Positions 49,585 to 59,000 of a DNA stretch of 64,000 nucleotides are shown here, one piece after another. The position numbers and the translations under genes were made by a program. Numbering within the stretch: the stretch's first letter is position 1; every line of letters begins with the position of its first letter. Location: contig MEOH01000012.1 in assembly GCA_001769535.1 (NCBI GenBank), positions 1 through 64,000 on the forward strand, given 5' to 3'. A model generated the notes under the pieces. It ran no database searches. It was not told the origin of the DNA and saw nothing but the letters and a program-made list of their open reading frames with translations. This stretch comes from Bacteroidetes bacterium GWF2_38_335. GTDB taxonomy: Bacteria; Bacteroidota; Bacteroidia; Bacteroidales; GWF2-38-335.

Positions 49585-51780
49585 TTAATCTACCTCCAGT
49601 TGGTTTTTAACAAGAGAATAGTATTTGCCCTTGAGATTAATTAATGATTTATGGTTTCCCTGTTCAACAATTTCACCATTTTCCAGCACAACAATGCTGT
49701 CGGCATTCTTAACGGTACTAAGCCGGTGAGCAATAATGAAGACGGTTTTATTTTGAAAAAAAGCATCCATATTTTGCACTATTATTTTTTCACTGTTGGT
49801 ATCCAATGAATTTGTTGCCTCATCGAAGAACACAAAATCGGGGTTTTTGTAAATGGCCCTTGCAATTAGGATTCTTTGTTTTTGACCTTGACTCAAACCA
49901 CTTCCGCTGTCGCCAATAACTGTATTATACTTTAATGGAAGCGACATAATAAAATCATGAATATTTGCCATTTCGGCTGAGTATTGCAGTTGACTCTTGT
50001 CGATTTCTTCCACTCCAACACAGATGTTTTTAGCAATAGTATCGGCAAAAATAACCCCGTCCTGAAGTACCGCTCCAAGTTTCTCGCGCCATAGTCTCGT
50101 GCTGATATTTTCCAGTGCAGTATTGTTAACAAGTATTTCTCCCGACGTAGGCGGGTAAAATCCCAACAGGAGTTTCATCAGGGTTGTTTTTCCGCTGCCA
50201 CTTGCTCCAACAACAGCGGTAACAGAATTCTTTTTGATATCAAGGTTAATATTTTTCAATACCAAAGGAGAATAAGGGCCTTCATATTGAAAACTTAGAT
50301 TTTTTATATTAATGTCATTGGTTGCAAATGCGTCATTTTCAAAAATTTTACTATTGGTGTCTTCTGGTTTTTTGGTGTGAACTTCAGCCAATCTTGACAA
50401 ACTAAGCCGGGCATCCTGTAAGCTGTTAAAGAAAACAATAAGCTGTTCGATGGGACTGTTAAGTTGTCCGATGATGTATTGAATAGAAAGCATCATGCCC
50501 AGAGTAATTTCGCCATTAATTACGGCTGTTGCCGAAATAATGGAAATAAGCATGTTCATTATGCCATTAACAAATTTTGCTCCTGAGCTTTGCCATTGAG
50601 ACAGAGAAAGCTGTTTGATGTTTATTCTAAATACTTTTGCCTGAACATCTTCCCATTCCCATCTTTTTTGTTGTTCGGCATTATGCAGTTTAATTTCCTG
50701 CATGTTGGTGATTAAACGATACAGTGCATTTTGGTTTTCTGCTGCCTGGCCAAATCTTTTAATATCGATTTGCTTTCTTTTTTTCATAAAAAGCAGAATC
50801 CACAACACATATAAAAAAGCACCAAGATAAAATACCAACAGGATTTTCAGACTAAAAATGCCAAGGACAATGGAAAAAACAATAATATTTAGGGCAGAAA
50901 ACAAAATGCTCAAAGTGCTGCTTGTTAGAAATGATTCGATTCTTGAATGATCGTCAACTCTTTGTTTAAGGTCGCCGGTCATTTTTGTTTCGAAATAGCT
51001 CATCGGCAATTTCATGAGCTTAATAAGGAAATCGGATATAAGGGAAATGTTTACCCTTGTACTGATGTGGAGCAAAATCCAGGAACGGATTATTTCCACA
51101 AATGAGCTACTGAAAAACAATACCAATTGGGCAAGAAGGACTAAATAAACGAAAGAAATATCGGCTTTTTTTACCCCAACATCCACCAGGTTTTGCATCA
51201 GGAAAGGAAAAGCCAGTTGCAACAAAGTTCCGGTCAGCAGTCCGATAAAAAGTTGAAGCATCAATTTTCTATAGGGCCTGAGGTAGGAAAGAAGGAAATT
51301 TATGTCCGATTTCGGCTTTCGTTGACCCTCATCCGCTTTTTCATAAAATGCTGGCAGGGGTTGTAAAATAAGACACACTCCTTTTCTTTCGTTGTTGTCA
51401 ACGGTTGTTGCCCAGCCGTTGGTGAATTCCTCACTGCTGATTTTGTATTTTCCAATTGCAGGATCAGAAACCCACACATATTTCGAAGTAATTTTATATA
51501 CAACTATAAAATGATGTTGTTTCCAATATGCAATAAACGGAGTTGGATTTTCTTTTAACAATCTTTGATAGGATGTTGTTACTCCAAGGGTTTTAAAACC
51601 AATAGACTCGGCGGCATGGCTAAGTCCCTTTAAAGAAATTCCTTTGCGGGTATAAAAACTTTTTTCTATTAAAGTATTCAGCGTATACTTTTTCCCATAA
51701 AATTCTGCAATTATTTTTAAACAAGCCGGACCGCAGTCCATGGCATCATATTGATTAAAGAATGGAAAGCTTTTAAACAT
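49585..51780 (-). CDS. C39 peptidase-containing ABC exporter (PCAT)
   Basis: A 731-residue exporter. The N-terminal C39 protease domain has FNQYDAMDCGPACLKII (catalytic Cys16), His90 in WKQHHFIVVYK and Asp106 in VSDPAIG. Six transmembrane helices follow (about 160-430), then a nucleotide-binding domain with Walker A VVGASGSGKTTL, signature GLSQGQKQR and Walker B FVFFDEATNSLD. These proteins cleave the leader after a double-Gly-type site and export the core peptide. The gene is 3 bases from the TonB-type barrel gene. Confidence 0.95.
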   Translation of the reverse strand: MFKSFPFFNQYDAMDCGPACLKIIAEFYGKKYTLNTLIEKSFYTRKGISLKGLSHAAESIGFKTLGVTTSYQRLLKENPTPFIAYWKQHHFIVVYKITSKYVWVSDPAIGKYKISSEEFTNGWATTVDNNERKGVCLILQPLPAFYEKADEGQRKPKSDINFLLSYLRPYRKLMLQLFIGLLTGTLLQLAFPFLMQNLVDVGVKKADISFVYLVLLAQLVLFFSSSFVEIIRSWILLHISTRVNISLISDFLIKLMKLPMSYFETKMTGDLKQRVDDHSRIESFLTSSTLSILFSALNIIVFSIVLGIFSLKILLVFYLGAFLYVLWILLFMKKRKQIDIKRFGQAAENQNALYRLITNMQEIKLHNAEQQKRWEWEDVQAKVFRINIKQLSLSQWQSSGAKFVNGIMNMLISIISATAVINGEITLGMMLSIQYIIGQLNSPIEQLIVFFNSLQDARLSLSRLAEVHTKKPEDTNSKIFENDAFATNDINIKNLSFQYEGPYSPLVLKNINLDIKKNSVTAVVGASGSGKTTLMKLLLGFYPPTSGEILVNNTALENISTRLWREKLGAVLQDGVIFADTIAKNICVGVEEIDKSQLQYSAEMANIHDFIMSLPLKYNTVIGDSGSGLSQGQKQRILIARAIYKNPDFVFFDEATNSLDTNSEKIIVQNMDAFFQNKTVFIIAHRLSTVKNADSIVVLENGEIVEQGNHKSLINLKGKYYSLVKNQLEVD

Positions 51781-51783
51781 CTC

Positions 51784-54210
51784 TTAAATTTTTATGTCTT
51801 TTGATCCACGGTCGCCTTCTTTAAACATATAATAAATGTAAATCCTGAAATATCTTTTATAATAGGTGTAATCATAAATCAAATCGGTATTCACACCCAT
51901 ATAATCATAAGTTGATTTCTTATCAAATAAGCCATATAAAACATTTTCTATATTAAAATTGATAAACAGCTTATCATTGAAAAATCTTTTGGAGGCTGCC
52001 CAATGAAGGTGAAAATAGGGATGGGTCCAGCCCGAAAAGGTAACCTCTTTTGAGTCATAATTAAACCAAAAACTCATCCCGATTGTTTTTTTATTGAAAT
52101 AATTGAACGATAATTTGCTGTTGTAACCAAACTGTTTTCTGATAATGTTTAGGGAATAATTGTTGAGCATCCCGGCAAGGTTTTGTAAGTCGCCACTTTC
52201 AAAATATGTATGCACTATGTTTGTGCTGAATGAGATTTTATACAACCTGTTGATTTGATACCATAGAGAGATATCTGCTCCAATCTTTTGGTTTGTTGAA
52301 AGGTTATAAGGCATTGTAAGAAAAGTGCTCTGATCTATTGGAAAGTTTACTTTTGAAATGCCGTTGTGTGTAGTCTTAAAAAACAGTTCTGTTGAAATAT
52401 TGAAGGAATCTTTTATAAACCGGTGCCTGAAATATGCATTGTGATAATATTCGGGCTTTAAATCATTGTTTCCGCTATACCAGTTAATGGGATTTTGTTT
52501 GTCGACAAAAGACAGGTAATCTTCAGGGTCACCGGGCTGATTTGTATAATTATAACCCAAATAAAAATCATTTATTTTGTTTAAACTATATGTTATTCTG
52601 GCCGATGGAATTATTGACGAGTAGGTTTTATAAACATTTATACTGGTGTCATTTGTTCCCACATACCGAACAAAATCTCCGGTAATTTTATTGTATTTAT
52701 AATCAATAGTTCCCTGTAAACTCAGTTTCTTTAATTTTCTGCTGATGTTTATGCCAATTTTTGAATTTGACTGTTCCTTGGCAGCTCCTCTGTAGAATGA
52801 CAAGAGCTCCTCATCGTTCAATAAATATTGAAAAGAGTTTTCAGGATAATTATGAGAAAAATGCGTTCCATGGATATTTAATCCCCATTTATGGTTAAAA
52901 GGGTGATTGTAATAGAATTCATATAAAGTTGTACTGGATTTAGCTTTTTCGACCACCGAATAATTATAAATTGAGTCGGCATATAAACCGGCAGTATCAT
53001 TCGACATGTTTACATTTGTTTTTGAATCTGAGTGCCCGGATAAGCGCGCATTGGTGTAGGTAAATGAAAACTCACGGTCGTTTTTAAAACTTTGTGTTAT
53101 TTTTCCAAGATAGTAATGACTGTTGGCGTTTCTTTCGTTAAGCGAATTAAATTTATTACTAAAGGAAATAAGTTGACCGGATATTGATTGGTCGATGGTA
53201 TTGGATTGTTCCTGGGCATAATCCTGAAACCCATAGGCAATAAGAATCTTCGTTGTTTCGCCGGGAATATAAATGCCGGAGTAATTGGTTAAATCATGGT
53301 TTTCTGATGACAATCCTGTTTTGGAATTTTTGATGAAAGACTCGTCTTCCATATTGATGGTTCCATTTTCATCCACATGGTTTTTTTCCCTTGTATTATT
53401 GAGACTCAAATTATTAAATAACAGAAAGGGACCCAGCAGGTAATTCAGATTGAGAAATGTTTCATCCTTGTATAACTGTTTGTCCTTGGGAGTGTAAGAA
53501 TAATCTCCGGATATATAAGCGCTAAAAGTGGCAGGTTTTTTTGTTTTCAGTTTAATATTGATAATTCCACCCTGACCGCTTCCTCCAAACAAGGCTGATC
53601 GGTCAATTAATTCAACAGAAGCTATATCCTCCACTGAAATCATTTCAAGCTTGGGATATAAATATGCAGAGGGCATATTATCAACTAAAACTTCAGGTGA
53701 CCCACCCTTAAACCTGATGGTCTTGGTCGATTCATCAACAACAACTCCGGGCATGGTTTTTAGGATATCATAAATATCCATAACATTTTTGGTTTTTTCT
53801 TCGGTAATATTGTAAACCTCCCTGTCGAACTTTTTTATTACAATATTGCTGTCGGCTTTAACAACCACTTCGGGAATGGAATTGGCATCCTGCACCAGAC
53901 TGAAATTATATTGATTAACTGCATCTGGAAATTCATTCAGGTTGAATTCTTTAACCTTATAGCCTAAGTGGCTGAACCGGATTACGCCCTCCTGGTTTTC
54001 ATTGTAGGTAATTGAAAAATATGCATTTTCATTTGAATAGCCGTATCTGACTATTGAATCTTTCTTATTGTGTATGGAAATATTTGAATAAGGAAGGATT
54101 TCTTTTGTAAGACTATCCATAACAGTTCCTTTAATTGTTCTTGACTGACCATAGGATTCAGCTTGAGAAAAAGCCATAAGAATCAGTAAGATGAGATATA
54201 TTGATTTCAT
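51784..54210 (-). CDS. Outer-membrane β-barrel of TonB-dependent receptor type (PF14905-like)
   Basis: An 808-residue exported protein. After the signal peptide (ending ESYGQ) a carboxypeptidase-regulatory-like domain (TIKGTVMDSLTKEILPYSNI, about 23-100) precedes a plug-like region (about 130-215: MPGVVVDESTKTIRFKGG, RSALFGGSGQGGIINIKLK). The rest is barrel, ending in an aromatic-rich terminal strand (YFRIYIYYMF). Such barrels normally import ligands, but its place between the maturase and the exporter of a RiPP cluster suggests export, immunity or re-import of the product. This is inference. Confidence 0.88.
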   Translation of the reverse strand: MKSIYLILLILMAFSQAESYGQSRTIKGTVMDSLTKEILPYSNISIHNKKDSIVRYGYSNENAYFSITYNENQEGVIRFSHLGYKVKEFNLNEFPDAVNQYNFSLVQDANSIPEVVVKADSNIVIKKFDREVYNITEEKTKNVMDIYDILKTMPGVVVDESTKTIRFKGGSPEVLVDNMPSAYLYPKLEMISVEDIASVELIDRSALFGGSGQGGIINIKLKTKKPATFSAYISGDYSYTPKDKQLYKDETFLNLNYLLGPFLLFNNLSLNNTREKNHVDENGTINMEDESFIKNSKTGLSSENHDLTNYSGIYIPGETTKILIAYGFQDYAQEQSNTIDQSISGQLISFSNKFNSLNERNANSHYYLGKITQSFKNDREFSFTYTNARLSGHSDSKTNVNMSNDTAGLYADSIYNYSVVEKAKSSTTLYEFYYNHPFNHKWGLNIHGTHFSHNYPENSFQYLLNDEELLSFYRGAAKEQSNSKIGINISRKLKKLSLQGTIDYKYNKITGDFVRYVGTNDTSINVYKTYSSIIPSARITYSLNKINDFYLGYNYTNQPGDPEDYLSFVDKQNPINWYSGNNDLKPEYYHNAYFRHRFIKDSFNISTELFFKTTHNGISKVNFPIDQSTFLTMPYNLSTNQKIGADISLWYQINRLYKISFSTNIVHTYFESGDLQNLAGMLNNYSLNIIRKQFGYNSKLSFNYFNKKTIGMSFWFNYDSKEVTFSGWTHPYFHLHWAASKRFFNDKLFINFNIENVLYGLFDKKSTYDYMGVNTDLIYDYTYYKRYFRIYIYYMFKEGDRGSKDIKI

Positions 54211-54216
54211 AAATAT

Positions 54217-55527
54217 CTAAGACTTTTTTATTCTTGAATACTCATAATCTTTGATAATACTTGTCTCCATGGGAATTTCCGTATATTTCAGAACGCAGCT
54301 TTCCTGCCCGCCTCTTTCAATAATGTTTTGCGAACAAGATCCCCCGCACATGGGCAGGTAGATGCAATCAGGACATATCGTATTTTCGACAGTTAATTTA
54401 CAAAATCTTTTTGCCTGAATACCAGCTTTTAATTGAACTGACCCGTCATCTTTTAATGTGCCGACAACGTAATCATCTGTATATCCTTTAGCCGTGCATT
54501 TATAAACTTTTCCTTCATGGTCTATTTCAAGGTGGTAGTATTTATCCACATAACATCCATAATGCCTGTGCGGCTGAAGTTTGGAAAAAGCCACCGAAAA
54601 ACCTTCTTTTGCTGCATACTCCAGCCAATGAAGCAGTTCTGTGTTGCTTTCTGAGGGAGCAGAACAATCGGGCTTGATGGTTTGCCACACTCTTTGAAAA
54701 TCTATTCGGATATTTTTCCTGATTTCTATGGGGAAAATCGTTAGAAATTCAGGGTTGTGGTTTAAGGTTTTATCATCGTAATTGATCCTGAGAATAATAT
54801 TAACCTCAGGATTTTCTGTACATAAGTCGATTATATTACCGCAGATTTTATCGAAGGTGGGTTTTCCCTGGTGCCGTCTTACTTTATCGTGCTTCTCTTT
54901 ATTTCCGTCGAGGGTTATCTGAAAACTGGACATTTCTATTTCCTTCAAATCCTTAATCATGCTTTTATTAATATAATAACCGTTTGTGGTTATGGTATTC
55001 CGGAATGTCAAACCTTTGCTCTTCATTAATTGCTGTCCGTATTTTGAGATGGGTCTGACTATCTCATTGAAATACATCAAAGGCTCACCTCCAAACCATG
55101 ACAAATGTAATCCGGAAATTTTATTTGACATGTAATTTATGTGGTTAATTATCTTTTCATAGGTTTTTTCATCCACCATGCCCTTTGGATGCTCCTCATA
55201 ACAATACCAGCAATTGAAATTGCAATCCAGCGTAGGATGAAGAAAAAGCCAGTATTCTCGATCTAAAAATACTGATTCTCTTTTGTTGAACATGACTTCT
55301 TCCTGCTCGTTTCTTTTTGCATCTATAATAAAGCCTGACTTATAAAACTTATGGAAAATATTGGGAAATTTCTTTTCAAATTCATCCAGATTCCTGAGTT
55401 CGTTTTGAACTGTTTCATGCTCGTTTTTATTCAATCCAACTTTGGCTCCGGTAAAAGTGTTAAAATATATGTGCTTATCCGAATTATTTACAATAATATT
55501 GTATTTGCTTGTTTTGTGTGCAGTCAT
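54217..55527 (-). CDS. Radical SAM/SPASM peptide maturase
   Basis: A 436-residue enzyme. The radical SAM cluster motif is CNFNCWYCYE (Cys102, Cys106, Cys109), followed by SWFGGEPLMYFNEI and TTNGYYINKSM. The C-terminal SPASM region has KCTAKGYTDDYVVGTL, then CPDCIYLPMCGGSCSQN, giving auxiliary Fe-S ligands. The first 90 residues do not match the radical SAM core and may bind the precursor leader. SPASM maturases install thioether or C-C crosslinks in peptides. It lies 68 bases after the precursor gene, with a terminator between. Confidence 0.93.
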   Translation of the reverse strand: MTAHKTSKYNIIVNNSDKHIYFNTFTGAKVGLNKNEHETVQNELRNLDEFEKKFPNIFHKFYKSGFIIDAKRNEQEEVMFNKRESVFLDREYWLFLHPTLDCNFNCWYCYEEHPKGMVDEKTYEKIINHINYMSNKISGLHLSWFGGEPLMYFNEIVRPISKYGQQLMKSKGLTFRNTITTNGYYINKSMIKDLKEIEMSSFQITLDGNKEKHDKVRRHQGKPTFDKICGNIIDLCTENPEVNIILRINYDDKTLNHNPEFLTIFPIEIRKNIRIDFQRVWQTIKPDCSAPSESNTELLHWLEYAAKEGFSVAFSKLQPHRHYGCYVDKYYHLEIDHEGKVYKCTAKGYTDDYVVGTLKDDGSVQLKAGIQAKRFCKLTVENTICPDCIYLPMCGGSCSQNIIERGGQESCVLKYTEIPMETSIIKDYEYSRIKKS

Positions 55528-55551
55528 ATTTAAAAATACATTATAAAAATT

Positions 55552-55586
55552 ATATTAAAAAAACAAAACCGGAGATAATCTCCGGT
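55552..55586 (-). terminator. Intrinsic terminator between precursor and maturase
   Basis: On the minus strand ACCGGAG ATTAT CTCCGGT is followed by TTTTGTTTTTTT. It lies 9 bases past the precursor stop and before the maturase start. If it is leaky, most transcripts end after the precursor gene, giving more peptide than enzyme. Confidence 0.75.
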
Positions 55587-55595
55587 CTGTCTCCA

Positions 55596-55817
55596 TTATT
55601 TGGTGGGATCAGGTACTGTTGTACAGCCCAGCCATCCTTTTACTTTGCAGTCATCGCCACAGAATAATTTGATGCATACACCATTGTAAGTTTCACATGT
55701 GTTTGTGCAATCACTGTTGTTTGAACCTGCATAAGTTTCCATCATTTGGAAATCGTCAAGTAATTCATCGGAAAAAATTTCCAATTCCTTTTCATTAAAA
55801 CTGATTGTTGTTTTCAT
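55596..55817 (-). CDS. Six-Cys RiPP precursor peptide
   Basis: A 73-residue peptide. The leader (about 1-31) is acidic and helical (EKELEIFSDELLDDFQMMET) and ends in YAG, a C39-type cleavage site variant. The core (about 32-73) has six Cys at 37, 41, 48, 53, 57 and 65 and ends TTVPDPTK. It resembles no precursor that I know. Its adjacency to a radical SAM/SPASM enzyme and a C39 exporter makes it a very likely substrate. Cys spacing suggests several thioether or disulfide links. It differs from the clostridial six-Cys (SCIFF) family in sequence. Confidence 0.85.
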   Translation of the reverse strand: MKTTISFNEKELEIFSDELLDDFQMMETYAGSNNSDCTNTCETYNGVCIKLFCGDDCKVKGWLGCTTVPDPTK

Positions 55818-56308
55818 TTAAATAAAATTTGATTAGACAATAAATGACACTAATATTTTACAATAATAAAACATTTTTTGTAATAAATAATAACATTTTG
55901 TAAAATACATTAAATACCCTAAGTAGTAGATGGTATATGTTTATATGTTAAGTTTTGATTTAGAGCAAATTCAAATTTCGAACTAATTTGGCAGGCATAA
56001 TTATAGTTAAAAGCCGTCGATATTTCATATTTTCCCAATTAATTCTTATTTTTGTTAAATCAGTGAGACTATAATTTCAGGAACGATAGTGAACTGAAAT
56101 TGTTTAGTCGAACTGATCCCGAGGGAAGCCGAGGGATCTCTAAGGTTTTATTTGCTTCGCCGAACGCTTTCGCATTAAGCTTCAGCATTTGCGAAGCTCG
56201 TAAATTTATCTTAAGACTCGGTTCCTCGCCCCTTGGGGCGGATATATAATAAATCCTAAGTTGATACCCCGTTTGCTTGCAACGGGATAGTTCATTAAAG
56301 TTTAGCTT
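55818..56308. other. 490-base intergenic region with interspersed repeats
   Basis: The left part (55818-55950) is very AT-rich and should hold the RiPP promoter on the minus strand, but no clear -33/-7 pair stands out. The right part holds GATCCC...GGGATC (56115-56138), CCCCTTGGGG-type palindromes near 56230 and CCCGTT...AACGGG (56268-56286). No gene is supported. Confidence 0.5.
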
Positions 56309-58852
56309 ATGAAAAAATTAATAATATTCTCTGCAATAACAATCCTAAGTGGATTGCTTTGCATTTCAATAATTCCGGGCGTTACAAAAAAGTCAATGCC
56401 TAAACCTGCCAAAACAACGGTTCTTGAAAAAGATGAAGCCGGCGAAGAAAACGAACGGGATGCCCGGGAAAAATGGATTGAACAATTGCATAAAGCTGCT
56501 CCGGGTGTAAACTGGAGAATGATGGACTATGAAACACGGCTGGAAAAAGCCAAATACTACCAAAATAAAAACAGTGCTAAAAGCCAGATTGAGATTGCCG
56601 GCGGAGCACTTACCGGAAATTGGCGCGAAACAGGCAGCATGAATCAGGCAGGCAGAACGCATTTGGTTGAATACGACTACAATACCGATTCAATTTACTG
56701 CGCCAGCTCGGGAGGAAATATCTGGAAAGCTGATAAATCCGGCAATGGCTGGAGGTGCCTAAACAACTATTTTAAAATTCCGGATATCAATATGGTCCGG
56801 ATCATCGATCATAACAGTGGCAGACGATTGCTCGTTTCAAGCGGTGGCTGGGGCGTTCCGTCGTTCTATTACTCCGATGACGATGGCCTTTCATGGGCGC
56901 ATTCAAACGGACTAAATGAGATCTCCGACTGGGGTTGCTCACAGCGCACAATTGTGCTGAACGACGCCGACCGTACCGTTATAATGCTTGCCTTGCAGTG
57001 GGATTATGACAATTGGGAAAAAGAAACCAGTGTTTACGTTTCACAGGATCATGGCGAAACCTTCACCAAACACCACTCTTTCAGAGAATCGGTTTATGGA
57101 AGCGAGGGTGTTTTTGATATATGGACCGATAATGACGGCTCAGGAACAGCCTATTTTATCGAGAATGAAAACATATCAGTATTTGATGGCTCATTCAATC
57201 TGAATCCCATCGGCAGCATAACTCTTAGCGAGCCCGGCAGCATTCTTCTTACCGGATGCGAAACAGCAACTAAAACATATTTGTATGTTGGCGTTTATCA
57301 AAGCGAAAATATTGATTTTTACCAATCCCAGGATGCCGGTATTAGCTGGATGTCTATGGGGAATGTAGCATCCGGACCATTTTTCAAAACAAGTTTTTCC
57401 TGCTCACAGGTGTATCCTGAAACATTGTATTATGGAGGAATGGAATGTTATCGTTCTGCCAACGGAGGCGACACCTGGACAAAACTCAATGTTTGGTCAG
57501 ATTATTACGCAGATATCCTAAACAAACTTCACGCTGATATTCCGTCAATCAATTCCTTTGTTGATGATTATGGCGAAGAATTTGCTTATGTCAATACCGA
57601 CGGAGGAACTTATTTGTCACTGAATTCTCTGGAAACAGTACAAAATATTTCGCTCACAAACCATAATGTGGGACAGTTTTACTCGGTTTATTCACATCGC
57701 ACCGACCCATCGGTTATTTATGGAGGGACTCAGGATCAGGGGTATCAGTTATGCATTGCAAATGATGGAACCGGTTCAGAAAGTTTTGAGCAGATCATCA
57801 GTGGCGATTACGGGCATATTGTTTCTTCGGATGGCGGAAACTCCATCTGGATGGTGTATCCGGGTTTTGCCGCTTACTACCCCGAAGCAGTTACAAATCC
57901 ATATTTCAGCGATTGGTGGGATTTTCAATGTTCAGGCCAATTCTGGATTCCACCACTTATGGCTCATCCCGATAATCCAAATCAGGTGTATCTTGGAGGC
58001 GGTACCACCAGTTCGGGTACACACATGATTTTGCTCACATCCTTTTCGGGTTGGGTAACATACGAAGAAGATCCTTATGATTTCAGCGGGACTTCGGGTG
58101 CCACCGCAATTTCGGCCATGGCCTGCTCCCCGCTTAATGATGATTACCGTTATGTCATGAACGGCAACGGTGAGTTTTTTGCATCTACCGATGGAGGTAA
58201 CACCTGGACACTCACTTCCGGCTTCGACGGTCCCGACGGCAATTATCTGAACGGAGCAGTTATTATTCCCTCGCCCACCACGCTTGGCAGAGTGTATGTT
58301 GCCGGAAGCGGATATTCAAATCCTCCGGTGTACGTTTCAAACAACAATGGTACTTCCTTCAATTCCATGTCGGCCGGAATGCCATCTACAATGGTTTTTG
58401 AAATGGCAATAACCCCCGGTGAAGAGTTTATTTTTGCCGCCACCGAAGTCGGCCCGTATGTTTATGTCGTATCTGAAAATTACTGGTATGACCTTGGACA
58501 AGGCGTTGCTCCCGATCAAACATACTGGACCGTCGATTACAGTCCGGCTACCAAAATAGTCCGCTTCGCAACCTATGGCCGCGGAATATGGGATTTCAAT
58601 ATTGAATCAGGTATCACCGGAAATAAGGAAAAAACCATCGCAGGTCTGACAATTTATCCCAATCCGGCTACTGATTATATCACAGTTCAGGGTTGTAATA
58701 ACCAAAGTCTTGTGATTTATGATTTGAAAGGCCGCAAAAGGTTAGAAAAGGACATTCTGGGAGACAGGGTGAAAATAGATATTGAAAACCTGGAAACCGG
58801 AATATATATTGCAAAAGCAGGAAACCTTACACAAAAAATTATTGTTGAATAA
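56309..58852 (+). CDS. T9SS-secreted BNR/sortilin-like β-propeller protein
   Basis: An 847-residue exported protein with a signal peptide. Asp-box-type repeats are numerous: YYSDDDGLSWAHS, YVSQDHGETFTKH, YQSQDAGISWMSM, YRSANGGDTWTKL, FASTDGGNTWTLT and YVSNNNGTSFNSM. They indicate a sortilin/VPS10 or exo-α-sialidase-like propeller fold (a BNR-type, possibly two-propeller, protein). The last 80 residues (LTIYPNPATDYITVQG ... LETGIYIAKAG) are a type A sorting domain. Enzyme activity is not evident; surface or secreted glycan binding is possible. Confidence 0.9.
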   Translation: MKKLIIFSAITILSGLLCISIIPGVTKKSMPKPAKTTVLEKDEAGEENERDAREKWIEQLHKAAPGVNWRMMDYETRLEKAKYYQNKNSAKSQIEIAGGALTGNWRETGSMNQAGRTHLVEYDYNTDSIYCASSGGNIWKADKSGNGWRCLNNYFKIPDINMVRIIDHNSGRRLLVSSGGWGVPSFYYSDDDGLSWAHSNGLNEISDWGCSQRTIVLNDADRTVIMLALQWDYDNWEKETSVYVSQDHGETFTKHHSFRESVYGSEGVFDIWTDNDGSGTAYFIENENISVFDGSFNLNPIGSITLSEPGSILLTGCETATKTYLYVGVYQSENIDFYQSQDAGISWMSMGNVASGPFFKTSFSCSQVYPETLYYGGMECYRSANGGDTWTKLNVWSDYYADILNKLHADIPSINSFVDDYGEEFAYVNTDGGTYLSLNSLETVQNISLTNHNVGQFYSVYSHRTDPSVIYGGTQDQGYQLCIANDGTGSESFEQIISGDYGHIVSSDGGNSIWMVYPGFAAYYPEAVTNPYFSDWWDFQCSGQFWIPPLMAHPDNPNQVYLGGGTTSSGTHMILLTSFSGWVTYEEDPYDFSGTSGATAISAMACSPLNDDYRYVMNGNGEFFASTDGGNTWTLTSGFDGPDGNYLNGAVIIPSPTTLGRVYVAGSGYSNPPVYVSNNNGTSFNSMSAGMPSTMVFEMAITPGEEFIFAATEVGPYVYVVSENYWYDLGQGVAPDQTYWTVDYSPATKIVRFATYGRGIWDFNIESGITGNKEKTIAGLTIYPNPATDYITVQGCNNQSLVIYDLKGRKRLEKDILGDRVKIDIENLETGIYIAKAGNLTQKIIVE

Positions 58853-59000
58853 GTGAGTTTCAGCAATATTTAAGAATCATTCAAGTAAATTCCAATGATT
58901 TTTATTGGTGTAAATCGTGATTTCATAAAACAAATCAGGGTAAATCATTTTTCTTGTGTATTAGTTCATATTTTTGTTCAATCAATTAAAACCCATATCT

